From Bacillota bacterium (GTDB lineage: Bacteria; Bacillota; Clostridia; Lachnospirales; Lachnospiraceae), in the NCBI GenBank assembly GCA_023393095.1, contig JAEWMT010000128.1:1-44945 (forward strand): a DNA stretch of 44,945 nt, given 5' to 3'. The position numbers and the translations under genes were made by a program. Shown here one piece after another: positions 15,414 to 22,678 of this stretch. Each line of letters starts with the position of its first letter. The first letter of the stretch is position 1. Below the pieces are notes generated by a model, which made no database searches, had not been told where the DNA came from, and was given only the letters and a program-made list of their open reading frames with translations.

Positions 15414-15575
15414 ATGAAGTATATAAAATTTTTAACTACTGTATTAATTATTAACTTTATTATCGCCATTACAAATGACTGGAAACTAATTAATAAAACT
15501 ATGGTAATATTATTGTCCTTGGCTGTGATATCTTCATGTATCCTTTACTTAATACCAGAAAGGAAATTAAAATGA
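15414..15575 (+). CDS. Small two-helix membrane protein coupled to XRE regulator, 53 aa
   Basis: A 53-aa frame (MKYIKFLTTVLIINFII) with two hydrophobic helices, about residues 5-20 and 28-48, linked by a short polar loop (TNDWKLINKT). Its TGA overlaps the ATG of the downstream XRE gene in an ATGA arrangement, which supports translation of both. No strong ribosome binding site is seen before its own ATG. Such paired membrane protein and HTH genes can form signalling or toxin/regulator units, but no known family is recognised. Confidence 0.55.
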   Translation: MKYIKFLTTVLIINFIIAITNDWKLINKTMVILLSLAVISSCILYLIPERKLK

Positions 15576-15751
15576 AATTAAAACAAATAAGAACTAATAA
15601 AGGTCTGTCTGTACCGGCGCTCTCTAAATTAAGCGAAGTGCCTATCAGAACCATCCAAGACTTAGAGGTTCGCAACGATGGAAGAGTTTCGACATTAATC
15701 AAGCTTGCGGATGCTCTCGGTGTTACACTTGATGAATTATGCAGGGATTAG
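15572..15751 (+). CDS. Small XRE-family transcriptional regulator, 59 aa
   Basis: A 59-aa protein that is almost only a helix-turn-helix domain (MKLKQIRTNKGLSVPALSKL, ending LADALGVTLDELCRD). The ATG at 15572 has AAAGGA 7 nt upstream; an upstream in-frame ATG at 15536 would read through the preceding gene's region and lacks a site. It overlaps the 53-aa membrane protein gene by 4 nt and is followed at once by a terminator. It could repress the operon through the palindrome in its promoter. Confidence 0.85.
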   Translation: MKLKQIRTNKGLSVPALSKLSEVPIRTIQDLEVRNDGRVSTLIKLADALGVTLDELCRD

Positions 15752-15774
15752 GCAGCTTATGGCTGCCTTTTCTT
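15750..15774 (+). terminator. Rho-independent terminator of the plus-strand operon
   Basis: AGGCAGC-TTATG-GCTGCCT (15750-15768) followed by TTTTCTT. The hairpin starts within the stop codon of the XRE gene, so the operon ends here. Confidence 0.85.
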
Positions 15775-15837
15775 ATATCTTTCATCCGGTGCCCTTGCCA
15801 AGCTTCACCACCTCACATTCGTCGTTTTGAGTATAAG

Positions 15838-15868
15838 AAAGGCCTAAGACATCATGTCCTAGGCCTTT
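15838..15868 (-). terminator. Hairpin terminator for the secreted-protein gene
   Basis: AAAGGCCTAAGAC-ATCAT-GTCCTAGGCCTTT (15838-15868), a 13-bp stem with one mismatch. On the minus strand it is followed by a T-rich CTTATA. It lies about 80 nt after the stop of the 15951-16373 gene. Confidence 0.6.
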
Positions 15869-15950
15869 GGATATTCTTGTTGCAGGAAACCCTAATTCCA
15901 GGTCTTGCCTAGAAATAGCTGCATGATATAACCAGATTATTCCAATGCTA

Positions 15951-16373
15951 TTAATAACTATTATACACTGTACCGTCAAAATCTATTAAATCAACATACT
16001 CTTCAGCAATAAAAAATAACTTATATGTACCACTTGGTAAGTTATAAAATCTAGCGTAATTATATGACTCATCGTTAACACCTGGGCTAAATATAAATTT
16101 TGTTACATAAGTCCAACTTCCATTAACTAACCTGTAAGCTTTTACCGTTAATTCTGTAGGACGATCCATAGTCCACCGGTTAGAATAAGTTATTCTCGCT
16201 TTTACATAAAAATCTCCATCACTTATATTAAAGCTATCTGCTGCATATAAGCCAGTCTGATTACACTCACCGGCGAAATTATCGAGTACTCCTGAAAAGG
16301 CAAAAGCTTGGGTTGAATATGAAAAAATAAGACAAATTGCTAATATCATGCTTACTATACTTTTTTTTCTCAT
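15951..16373 (-). CDS. Secreted protein of unknown function (possible lysogenic conversion gene)
   Basis: A 140-aa protein with a classical signal peptide: basic start (MRKKS), hydrophobic core to about residue 20, and a cleavage site after AFA near residue 25. The mature part is about 115 residues, beta-rich and Tyr/Trp-rich ('FYVKARITYSNRWTM'), suggesting a small extracellular beta-sandwich. AAGGAGG precedes its ATG. It has its own terminator, sits between the early and late regions of the phage, and matches no structural role, so it fits a 'moron' expressed from the lysogen. I do not recognise a family. Confidence 0.75.
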   Translation of the reverse strand: MRKKSIVSMILAICLIFSYSTQAFAFSGVLDNFAGECNQTGLYAADSFNISDGDFYVKARITYSNRWTMDRPTELTVKAYRLVNGSWTYVTKFIFSPGVNDESYNYARFYNLPSGTYKLFFIAEEYVDLIDFDGTVYNSY

Positions 16374-16475
16374 TTAAATATCCTCCTTAATTTAATAATC
16401 CGGTTATATTATACATATATTAACATTTTTATACATTTTGTCAATACCTCAAGATTATTAAATCTTTAGTTGTTA

Positions 16476-16516
16476 ATAAAAAGGCACCCAACGAAGCTCA
16501 AGCCTCAGATGCCTTT
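16476..16516 (-). terminator. Terminator of the early operon
   Basis: On the minus strand, AAAGGCA (16516-16510) pairs with TGCCTTT (16486-16480), with a smaller nested hairpin (GAGGC-TTGA-GCTTC) inside, followed by TTTTTA. It lies about 170 nt downstream of the late-regulator gene. Confidence 0.75.
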
Positions 16517-16603
16517 ACACAATGGAAGTATCCTTCAGGGGGAGTGAGGAAAATCAGCCGCCGAGCTTTGACACCCGGCAGCCGTATATGATAAAGGAGG
16601 ATT

Positions 16604-16732
16604 ATGTCTCTTTATCACTGTGATATCTGTTCTATGACATTTATCCATGCTATTATTATAGCACTTTGTTTTATGAATTGTATGAAACTTTACTTTAATG
16701 CTCTGGATATTATCAAAGACACCAGTGATTGA
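16604..16732 (+). CDS. Possible small hydrophobic peptide with sequestered ribosome binding site
   Basis: A 42-aa plus-strand frame starting MSLYHCDICSMTFIHAIII, with one hydrophobic segment. The AAGGAGG is inside a hairpin: GATAAAG(G)AG at 16590-16599 pairs with CTCTTTATC at 16608-16616, placing the ATG in the loop. The 3' half is antisense to the late-regulator gene at 16690. Hidden ribosome binding sites are typical for type I toxin mRNAs. The spacing of only 3 nt between GGAGG and ATG and the lack of a clear promoter keep confidence low. Confidence 0.3.
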   Translation: MSLYHCDICSMTFIHAIIIALCFMNCMKLYFNALDIIKDTSD

Positions 16733-17109
16733 TCTATATGCATAATCTTTGCTACATCTTTCTGGGGTTTGCCATCAATGTAAGCATATGTAAGTACTTG
16801 TCTGGTTCTACTGTCCTTTTGAGAATTAATAAACTCGAATACTCTTTCTGCCTCTTCCTCACACATGAGCTTTAGGCTCTTTAGCCTAATCTGCTTTCTT
16901 TGGATAGATTTAATTATCTTATCTTCATAATCGCTATCATAACCGTATATTTTAACCGGGTGTTCTGTGTAAGGGAAGTGTTTGCTCGAACCTCTAACTA
17001 CATCATTGCTGTAGCATGCTTCCCTTTGGTTTAATTCTTTTATTTTATTTTCAAGTAATTTTACTTCTTCCTTAAGTCTTAAGTACTCACTCAAACTTTC
17101 TTTAGTCAA
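16690..17109 (-). CDS. Sigma-like phage late transcription regulator (DUF1492/RinA-type)
   Basis: A 139-aa protein. The N-terminal half is a coiled coil (LRLKEEVKLLENKIKELNQR). The C-terminal 55 residues resemble sigma-70 region 4: 'TRQVLTYAYIDGKPQKDVAK' followed by an HTH recognition helix 'IDQSLVSLIISRAL'. This architecture is that of the RinA/ArpU/DUF1492 regulators, which activate late genes in Gram-positive phages. As the last gene of the early operon it would turn on the terminase-to-tail operon. The start overlaps the preceding gene. Confidence 0.8.
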   Translation of the reverse strand: MTKESLSEYLRLKEEVKLLENKIKELNQREACYSNDVVRGSSKHFPYTEHPVKIYGYDSDYEDKIIKSIQRKQIRLKSLKLMCEEEAERVFEFINSQKDSRTRQVLTYAYIDGKPQKDVAKIMHIDQSLVSLIISRALK

Positions 17110-17332
17110 TAGGCTTCGCCTCCTTTATCCTCTCTGCTTCATTGGCAAGTATATCCGAGAGCTTTTCTGCTAATTCGTCTGTCTTTGCTTCTTCCCTTTT
17201 CGAAACAAACTCTTCGTAAGATAATACCTCCATACCTGGTATCAACTCAAGATCAGTTAGTGCTTTATCAAATAAATAAACTCTGTAGTCTATTGCATCT
17301 TGATTTAGGTTTCCGATTGCCGGACTGTTCAT
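17102..17332 (-). CDS. Small phage protein, unknown, 76 aa
   Basis: A 76-aa protein beginning MNSPAIGNLNQDAIDYRVYL with an acidic, helical C-terminal half. I chose the ATG at 17332 because it overlaps the TGA of the upstream gene (ATGA) and has AGGAAG upstream; a longer frame to 17374 overlaps that gene and has no site. It overlaps the late-regulator start by 8 nt. No domain is recognised; it is common for such fillers to lie in phage early operons. Confidence 0.55.
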   Translation of the reverse strand: MNSPAIGNLNQDAIDYRVYLFDKALTDLELIPGMEVLSYEEFVSKREEAKTDELAEKLSDILANEAERIKEAKPID

Positions 17333-17784
17333 TCTGATACACTTCCTTTCAATGAAGAACAAGCCTGTTTGCACATTTCTATAGTATCTTTACCATATCC
17401 GAATATTACACAATCTCCGAGGTCAGCTAAACATTTGCAGTTATCACAGTTACCGTTATTTGCCTTAATCAATAATCCTTGTTCCTCTGCATCCTTATAC
17501 TCATTCAACTTCTTAGTAGTGATTGAGTGCATCTTTACCGATGTTTCATATTTGGCTGTTACTTCTTCCAATAGCTTGACTGTATCTCTGATTTCTTCCT
17601 GTGTTAATCCGGTATCCTCATAAGTAGAAAGCATAGTCATACATTCTTGCACTGGACACTCTTTGCACCCATTATCGCAATATTCATTACAAACATCTCG
17701 GCATCCATCCTCACCACAGGATTCCATCATTTTCTTTGGCATTGCCATTCCTGTGATTTTGCTTATTCCTGTTAATCTCTCCAT
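17329..17784 (-). CDS. Cysteine-rich phage protein, unknown, 151 aa
   Basis: A 151-aa protein with two Cys-rich blocks: around residues 23-48 ('CRDVCNEYCDNGCKECPV') and around 112-141 (CDNCKCLADLGDC and CKQACSS). The middle is a helical linker with the 'YEDTGLTQEEI' motif found in many small phage proteins of Firmicutes. The Cys spacing suggests zinc binding. It lies near the end of the early operon. The function is not known. Confidence 0.6.
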   Translation of the reverse strand: MERLTGISKITGMAMPKKMMESCGEDGCRDVCNEYCDNGCKECPVQECMTMLSTYEDTGLTQEEIRDTVKLLEEVTAKYETSVKMHSITTKKLNEYKDAEEQGLLIKANNGNCDNCKCLADLGDCVIFGYGKDTIEMCKQACSSLKGSVSE

Positions 17785-18031
17785 AAGGCTCTATCTCCCT
17801 CTTGATAAATCAAATTAATATTAAAAGTCCCAAAACTAATGTTCCGTCTATACATTTTGTCATATTATGTTAATATTGATTTGTGCGAGTACTCCACATT
17901 GTAACTCGTCAACCTTTTCACAGTACCAGAAGTGCAGAAAGATAAGGTGCAATATTTTTATGGTATTACATGAAAGTCGCTGTCCTATGTCTAGTTTCGT
18001 GAAACAATTCTTTAGTCGAAAGGAGGCATAG
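17785..18031. other. Gap without gene between early operon parts
   Basis: About 250 bp without a credible reading frame. I see no clear promoter or terminator, though the minus-strand operon must pass through or restart here. The strong AAAGGAGG at 18020-18027 belongs to the plus-strand gene that follows. Confidence 0.4.
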
Positions 18032-18202
18032 ATGACAAGCACTGTTCTCATAGCTATAATTGGCGTGGCATGTTTGCTTATTTTTAGTATTACATCAACT
18101 GTTCAATTGTTAATTATTAAAAAGAGCAAACCATCTAAGTTTAAATGTTGGACCGGATATGGTCGCATCGAACTTGAATATAACGAAGATGCCAGGAAGT
18201 AA
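18032..18202 (+). CDS. Small single-helix membrane protein, plus strand, 56 aa
   Basis: A 56-aa frame with a strong AAAGGAGG 4-5 nt before the ATG. It has one N-terminal membrane helix (VLIAIIGVACLLIFSI), a basic patch (KKSKPSKFKCW) and a polar tail, so it is probably anchored with its tail in the cytoplasm. It is the only plus-strand gene in the early region, surrounded by minus-strand genes. No promoter of good quality is seen. Its function is unknown. Confidence 0.55.
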   Translation: MTSTVLIAIIGVACLLIFSITSTVQLLIIKKSKPSKFKCWTGYGRIELEYNEDARK

Positions 18203-18421
18203 TTTTTATTTATTGGAGCGCCGAGAGCGCCAAATTAATGAGAGTGAGAAGAAGCAGTAGGGCGACGGCTCTTCTGTCAATATGAAAAACGAATAAATGA
18301 GAGATTTGACATAATATTAATTCCACGACTAAAAATTAGGTGTTTGCGTAACACCAGAGTACTCAATTTTCCAATAACTTTATAAGATTAGCCTGTCACT
18401 CCTACATCTGTGTAAAATTTA
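18203..18421. other. Gap with small hairpin
   Basis: About 220 bp without gene. It contains a GC-rich hairpin (TTGGAGCGC-CGAGA-GCGCCAA at 18215-18235) that, read on the minus strand, is followed by an A/T-rich but not T-only tail; it may terminate the helicase operon. Nothing else is recognisable. Confidence 0.4.
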
Positions 18422-18643
18422 TTATCTTTCCCTCCATTTTCTTTCTAATTCATCAACTATAATAAGACATAAATCCGACGCAAGTTTTGTATTATATCTG
18501 CTACTGATATCACGAGTATTTTCAACCAGAGAAGTCCAGTATTCATTACTTTCTTCTGGATGATAGAACTTTTTATACATCGTAAATATTTCTCCAAATA
18601 AGTTAAACTCGTCAGGTATCTCTTTATTGGTTACTGCTGCCAT
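18422..18643 (-). CDS. Small phage protein after helicase gene, 73 aa
   Basis: A 73-aa helical, acidic protein (MAAVTNKEIPDEFNLFGEIF) that ends in a basic 'DELERKWRER'. It starts 5 nt downstream of the helicase stop, so both are probably in one transcript. I recognise no family. The position beside the helicase hints at a DNA replication accessory role, but nothing in the sequence shows it. Confidence 0.55.
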   Translation of the reverse strand: MAAVTNKEIPDEFNLFGEIFTMYKKFYHPEESNEYWTSLVENTRDISSRYNTKLASDLCLIIVDELERKWRER

Positions 18644-18648
18644 TATAT

Positions 18649-19806
18649 TTATTCACCTACTCTTCCAAATGGAGTATCTTCTTCCACATTCACCTTTACA
18701 AAGCCGTTTTTATCAGTTTCCCATTTGTAGTTTTTTGATTCATTAGGATTATTCAAAAACCGCTTACTTTCTTTTTCAAAGTGCAGTCCGACAAATTCAT
18801 CTGCAATACCCAAGTCTCTGTTTTTGCAAATCTCAATTACATTTGAAAAATTACATAGATATATAGGATTATCTTCTTTCCAACCCATATCCCGTTTTGT
18901 AGATTGTTTAAAATCAGTATTCACCCGGTGAACTATAAAAACATTATCTGCAGCATTTGTTATATCAGCAGTTCCGGATATATCATTTTTTCTTAAAAAC
19001 CCTAATGATTTTCTTGGATGGGCTACAAAATGAATATGTACTTTTTTCTGCTTTGCCAATTCACATAAAGCTAATACAAGGCTTGTCTGCTTTTCATATT
19101 TTTCACCACTTACTCCGGCAAGGTCTAAACTCATCATATTATCAATGATAACCATGTTTATATTATTTTTTTCTATATTCTCTTTAATTGCAAATAAAAC
19201 GCCGTCAACCTTGGTACCATAATCGTTATTATAAATATATAATTTATCATCTAGCCATTTATTTATTTTCTGTTTGATTTTATCCGGTATAGTGTAATAA
19301 TTTTCATATTGTGTCGCTTTTGTATGCTTTTTCCCTGCTGCCTGTAACTGCAACCAACTTAACACTCTATCTGACTGCAATTCACCCGAAAATAAAGCTA
19401 TATTGAAATTCTGATTTACTCCCTCAATAGCTATCTGAGAAAGAATGCTTGACTTACCGGATCCGTTACTACCTGACCAGATACTTAATTCTCCAGGGTT
19501 AAAACCAATAAGAATTTTATCCATAGCATCCACTCCGCTTTTAATTACCTTACTTAAATCACGCTTTGAGTTTTTTATTTGAGAAGGCTTAAGAAATATA
19601 GGGTTATTATTAATGCCAGTCTTGTCTCTATGTAACCCTAACGCTTGCATTAAACCATCCTGCTTTTCTGGCTTTTTCTTCATCTTTTCATTAGGAGATA
19701 TTTGATTACTATTAAGTCTTTCTAGCTCTTGGTCGATTGCGTTGATTTCCTCATCAATAGCAGCATTTTCTTCTTCTGGAGTAATTCTGTTTTCCTCTTC
19801 TTGCAT
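18649..19806 (-). CDS. DnaB-like replicative helicase (RecA-type core)
   Basis: A 385-aa helicase. The Walker A loop is at residues 111-119 (GSNGSGKSS), the Walker B strand is 'NMVIIDNMMSLDL', and the helicase motif around 'KKVHIHFVAHPRK' carries the catalytic His. The N-terminal 90 residues are charged and low-complexity, so the primase-contact domain of bacterial DnaB is missing; this is a short, phage-type form. It lies downstream of the O-like initiator, as expected for a phage replication module. It would unwind phage DNA at the fork. Confidence 0.88.
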   Translation of the reverse strand: MQEEENRITPEEENAAIDEEINAIDQELERLNSNQISPNEKMKKKPEKQDGLMQALGLHRDKTGINNNPIFLKPSQIKNSKRDLSKVIKSGVDAMDKILIGFNPGELSIWSGSNGSGKSSILSQIAIEGVNQNFNIALFSGELQSDRVLSWLQLQAAGKKHTKATQYENYYTIPDKIKQKINKWLDDKLYIYNNDYGTKVDGVLFAIKENIEKNNINMVIIDNMMSLDLAGVSGEKYEKQTSLVLALCELAKQKKVHIHFVAHPRKSLGFLRKNDISGTADITNAADNVFIVHRVNTDFKQSTKRDMGWKEDNPIYLCNFSNVIEICKNRDLGIADEFVGLHFEKESKRFLNNPNESKNYKWETDKNGFVKVNVEEDTPFGRVGE

Positions 19807-20102
19807 TCTTTTATTGCCCTTTCCTTTTCAGCCTTCATCAATAATTCAAACTGCGTATCAAATTCTCTGTGGTACCACCCTGCCACTTTTTTTATTTCTT
19901 GATTATTCTTATCTCTCCATGAAGAATACCATTCATTGTAGGCTTGTATTCCCTCCTCACGATTAATACTAATTAGCTTTGTCGCAACCTCTTTTAAGAA
20001 TGTATCATCACAAACAGAATAGCCATAAATCTTTTTGAAGAAATCGTTATCAAAAATGGTATCTTTATTGATGCTTAGAAAAAATGAATGCTTGTCTGGC
20101 AT
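19722..20102 (-). CDS. Hypothetical phage protein between initiator and helicase, 126 aa
   Basis: A 126-aa helical protein (MPDKHSFFLSINKDTIFDND). The ordered part ends near residue 98; the rest is a Lys-rich tail (KKRKTELLQKKKMLLL) that overlaps the start of the helicase gene by 85 nt. The first part reads as a real protein with 'AYNEWYSSWRDKNN' and 'VAGWYHREFD' segments. In other phages this slot often holds a helicase loader, but I see no ATPase motif, so the role is unknown. Confidence 0.55.
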   Translation of the reverse strand: MPDKHSFFLSINKDTIFDNDFFKKIYGYSVCDDTFLKEVATKLISINREEGIQAYNEWYSSWRDKNNQEIKKVAGWYHREFDTQFELLMKAEKERAIKECKKRKTELLQKKKMLLLMRKSTQSTKS

Positions 20103-20114
20103 ATCCCACCTTCT

Positions 20115-20867
20115 TTAAAATTTAAAAGTCCCGGCAGCAGTTCTTATAAGCGCTGTTTCTTTGGATTCTCCGGTTTCGTCAGTCTCATCTTCCCAGCGTC
20201 TTTGATTAAGCCATGTCGCAGGGTGAGGAATGAACTGCTTGTCCTGCCATTGCTTACTTTGCTTTTGTTTTTCTAATGCAATCAATATACTGGTCAATAA
20301 TCCATCATCAACCTTTAATTTATTAAATGCCTTCTGCGCTGTTGTCTTAGCTACCTTACGTGGATAAGCAGTCCAAAAGGTATTAAAGAGATTTGTGCCA
20401 GTTTCCTCGGTCAGATGATCTATATTTATATATTGTTTTAAATATTTATTATCTTGGGGGTCTAAAAAGCTCCCTGTTAAATCTACTAATTCGCTCCCAC
20501 CCCTATCCTCTAATTGGTTATCTGTTATCTTGTTAGTACCCTGTATGCTTTTTAGTACCCACCTATCATAATTTTTATTGAATGCAATTATTCTTGATGA
20601 AGTATGAGTAGCTTCTTTAATCACAACTATTATATTAAAATCAATTAATTCTTTAAGTTCTCTTGAAATCTGCTTGCGATTAATGCAGGCTGCCTTTGCA
20701 ATAAAGCCCTCTGATAATTCATGCTGCTTTCTTGAAAAACCGTATGTATATCTCCAAACCACAAGGATTATACGGAATTGAGTTCCGTTAAGCTTTACTT
20801 TAAATAATTGATCTAATATTTCATTCGCTATTCTTGTATAGCCATTCTCCGTCTGAGGGCTTACCAA
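20115..20867 (-). CDS. Phage replication initiator, O-like N-terminal domain
   Basis: A 250-aa protein. Residues 1-100 form a winged-helix of the phage replication protein O family ('NGYTRIANEILDQLFKVKLN', then 'WRYTYGFSRKQHELSEGFIA'), which binds repeats in the replication origin. The C-terminal 90 residues ('FNTFWTAYPRKVAKTTAQKA', then 'KQFIPHPATWLNQRRWED') form the conserved DnaD/PriA-like tail that contacts the helicase loader or helicase. It starts at TTG, with GAGGGTGAG 4-8 nt upstream. The origin is expected inside or beside this gene; iterons are not obvious to me. Confidence 0.82.
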   Translation of the reverse strand: MVSPQTENGYTRIANEILDQLFKVKLNGTQFRIILVVWRYTYGFSRKQHELSEGFIAKAACINRKQISRELKELIDFNIIVVIKEATHTSSRIIAFNKNYDRWVLKSIQGTNKITDNQLEDRGGSELVDLTGSFLDPQDNKYLKQYINIDHLTEETGTNLFNTFWTAYPRKVAKTTAQKAFNKLKVDDGLLTSILIALEKQKQSKQWQDKQFIPHPATWLNQRRWEDETDETGESKETALIRTAAGTFKF

Positions 20868-20872
20868 TTATC

Positions 20873-21127
20873 TCACCCTCTCCCTTCAATTAGTTTAAGC
20901 TCTCCATCTATGCATTGGAAAACAGCGCCATTAACGGTAAATACAATATAATTATTCTGTCCATCCATAAACAGCGGATAGCATGTCTTACCATTATAGC
21001 TTCTTGATACATTGATGCATTCACAGTCAAACCCGAACCGATCCGCTATATATTGTTTTGCCTTATCAATATTGGCAAGCGGAAGCTTTGCATAAAAGAA
21101 ACGCTGTTTATATTTAATATCTGCCAT
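20873..21127 (-). CDS. Small phage protein, unknown, 84 aa
   Basis: An 84-aa protein (MADIKYKQRFFYAKLPLANI) with alternating beta and helical segments and no recognised motif. A good ribosome binding site (GGGAGG) precedes its ATG. It ends 5 nt before the O-like initiator start and so belongs to the replication transcript. Its function is unknown. Confidence 0.55.
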   Translation of the reverse strand: MADIKYKQRFFYAKLPLANIDKAKQYIADRFGFDCECINVSRSYNGKTCYPLFMDGQNNYIVFTVNGAVFQCIDGELKLIEGRG

Positions 21128-21142
21128 AAAAATTACCTCCCA

Positions 21143-21985
21143 TTAAATATCCCATTCAGTTTTAAGTTGATTTAATAGCTGCATTTGCTTTGATGTATCT
21201 TTATCCGGGTTTGAATCAGGATGGAACTTTTTGCATAATACCCGGTAGAACTGTTTCAGTGTTTCTTTATCCTCTGTATTGTGGTTACTATGAATATCAT
21301 TGAAGTAACTACCATCACCACCAGAAAAGAATTTACTGTAGTTACTATAAAAATCTTTCTGATAACTACGGCTTTTTTCCTCATATTCCTGCCTGGATTT
21401 AAAATCAGCTTCAACCTCAGTAAGTTTATCCTTATTCATGAGGTTTCCGAATACATCATATATCTCGTCATATTTAGTACTACTTCCTTGGTAATCATAT
21501 TTTTCATTGAATTTAGCCTTGTTAGACGCGTACAAGGTAGTAATGCGCTCATGTTCTTTATGGGTTATATATTCTTCTGTTTTCTGATGTTCTGCCAGTA
21601 TCCGATTGATTAATAAATCAAGCTTACTCTGAATCAGGTCATATATATCGCTTTCATCCGATCCAATATCTTCTGCTAAAGTCTCAATCTTTTTACTGCA
21701 ATAGTCATATAGATTAAACCATCCATCCGCGATATCGTAATAATTCACTGTACAGAGCGGATACTGCTTCTTTTTAATTTTGCCATTTTCCCTATAACTT
21801 TGATGAATACTAATTTTGTAGGCTTTCTTTATGGGTCTTTCAAAACAATCTTCACTGTAATGGTGCCAATAGTAGCTGTGGTCTTGCCCTTGGAAAGACA
21901 TTTTTACAAACTCAGATATTAGTTCTTTTGAATGTCCATGTTTATTAGATTTTTTAAGTTTAATTTCTTGAATTACACAATACAA
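21143..21985 (-). CDS. Phage protein with C-terminal J-domain (DnaJ-like)
   Basis: A 280-aa cytoplasmic protein. The first 220 residues are charged and helical, with no recognised family. The last 45 residues match the core of a J-domain: helix II ('LKQFYRVLCKKFH'), the invariant His-Pro-Asp loop at 255-257 and a helix III-like 'SKQMQLLNQLKTEW'. J-domains activate Hsp70 (DnaK), and lambda recruits host DnaJ/DnaK to free helicase at the origin. Having one in the replication module suggests recruitment of host DnaK, an inference. The start is TTG with AGGGGTGA upstream. Confidence 0.7.
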   Translation of the reverse strand: MYCVIQEIKLKKSNKHGHSKELISEFVKMSFQGQDHSYYWHHYSEDCFERPIKKAYKISIHQSYRENGKIKKKQYPLCTVNYYDIADGWFNLYDYCSKKIETLAEDIGSDESDIYDLIQSKLDLLINRILAEHQKTEEYITHKEHERITTLYASNKAKFNEKYDYQGSSTKYDEIYDVFGNLMNKDKLTEVEADFKSRQEYEEKSRSYQKDFYSNYSKFFSGGDGSYFNDIHSNHNTEDKETLKQFYRVLCKKFHPDSNPDKDTSKQMQLLNQLKTEWDI

Positions 21986-22029
21986 TGCTGCTCACCCCTA
22001 TGTAGGTACTGAATAATTAATCACAGTAA

Positions 22030-22626
22030 CTATATTAATAATTTAAGATTGCCTGATGTCATATTCATACCATCAATAAAACCTTTTATATAACACAATT
22101 CCTGCGCCTTGGCGTCTAATTTACATGACAGATTTTCGTATTCAGTAATATTATTATCATGAAGTGCTTTAACATATTTGCTTTGCAGCTCCATGTACTC
22201 GGCATTCCCTTCCAGTGTCTTATCAATTCTTTTATACACGTATTGCATAAAATCTTTATTTTCATTAACAGAAACATTCGCGCTAATATTATTAAGAATA
22301 GTATCATTCTGCTCTTCGGAGGTTCCGGTCTGATCGTTTGTATTTGATGGATCGTCTATCTTCTTTACTTTATCAAATAAACCATTTATATTTTCACGAG
22401 CCAGCTTTAAGTCTTTTTTTATTTCAAAAACGTAGTCAGTAGCTATATTTATGTATTCCAAAATTCTTTCCGCTTCACAAGATAACTTATCAGCCTCCTT
22501 CTTTGTTGGTTTTTCTCCCATGAAACTATAAGAGGTAGACAGGTCACTCAATATTAATAAAGCCTTCTCAGATTTCCTAAGTGTATCAAAATTGCAACTA
22601 TCCATATCAATAATCTTTTTTATCAT
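22030..22626 (-). CDS. Helical phage protein, unknown, 198 aa
   Basis: A 198-aa, mostly helical, acidic protein starting MIKKIIDMDSCNFDTLRKSE. The middle is a low-complexity linker rich in Asp/Asn/Thr ('DPSNTNDQTGTSEEQND'), and helical blocks flank it. No family is recognised. Its 5' region lies opposite the candidate plus-strand RNA (22679-22751), which could influence its expression. It is in the early operon upstream of the J-domain gene. Confidence 0.55.
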   Translation of the reverse strand: MIKKIIDMDSCNFDTLRKSEKALLILSDLSTSYSFMGEKPTKKEADKLSCEAERILEYINIATDYVFEIKKDLKLARENINGLFDKVKKIDDPSNTNDQTGTSEEQNDTILNNISANVSVNENKDFMQYVYKRIDKTLEGNAEYMELQSKYVKALHDNNITEYENLSCKLDAKAQELCYIKGFIDGMNMTSGNLKLLI

Positions 22627-22643
22627 AATATTCTCCTTTTTTC

Positions 22644-22672
22644 TTGTACCGGAGATTATCTTATGGTATACT
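22644..22672 (+). promoter_or_regulatory. Promoter of a candidate plus-strand small RNA
   Basis: TTGTAC (22644-22649), a 17-bp spacer, then TATACT (22667-22672). It overlaps a long imperfect palindrome (CCGGAGATTATCT to AGATAATAACTCCGG) that could form an operator or a hairpin. It points against the surrounding minus-strand operon. Confidence 0.6.
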
Positions 22673-22678
22673 ATAGAT

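Noticed and set aside
15782..15979. Minus-strand 65-codon frame overlapping the end of the secreted-protein gene.
   Set aside because: It crosses the terminator hairpin at 15838-15868 and has no ribosome binding site.
17860..18051. Minus-strand frame of 63 codons over the gap and the plus-strand small gene.
   Set aside because: Composition is noncoding-like and it has no start signal; the plus-strand gene with AAAGGAGG is better supported.
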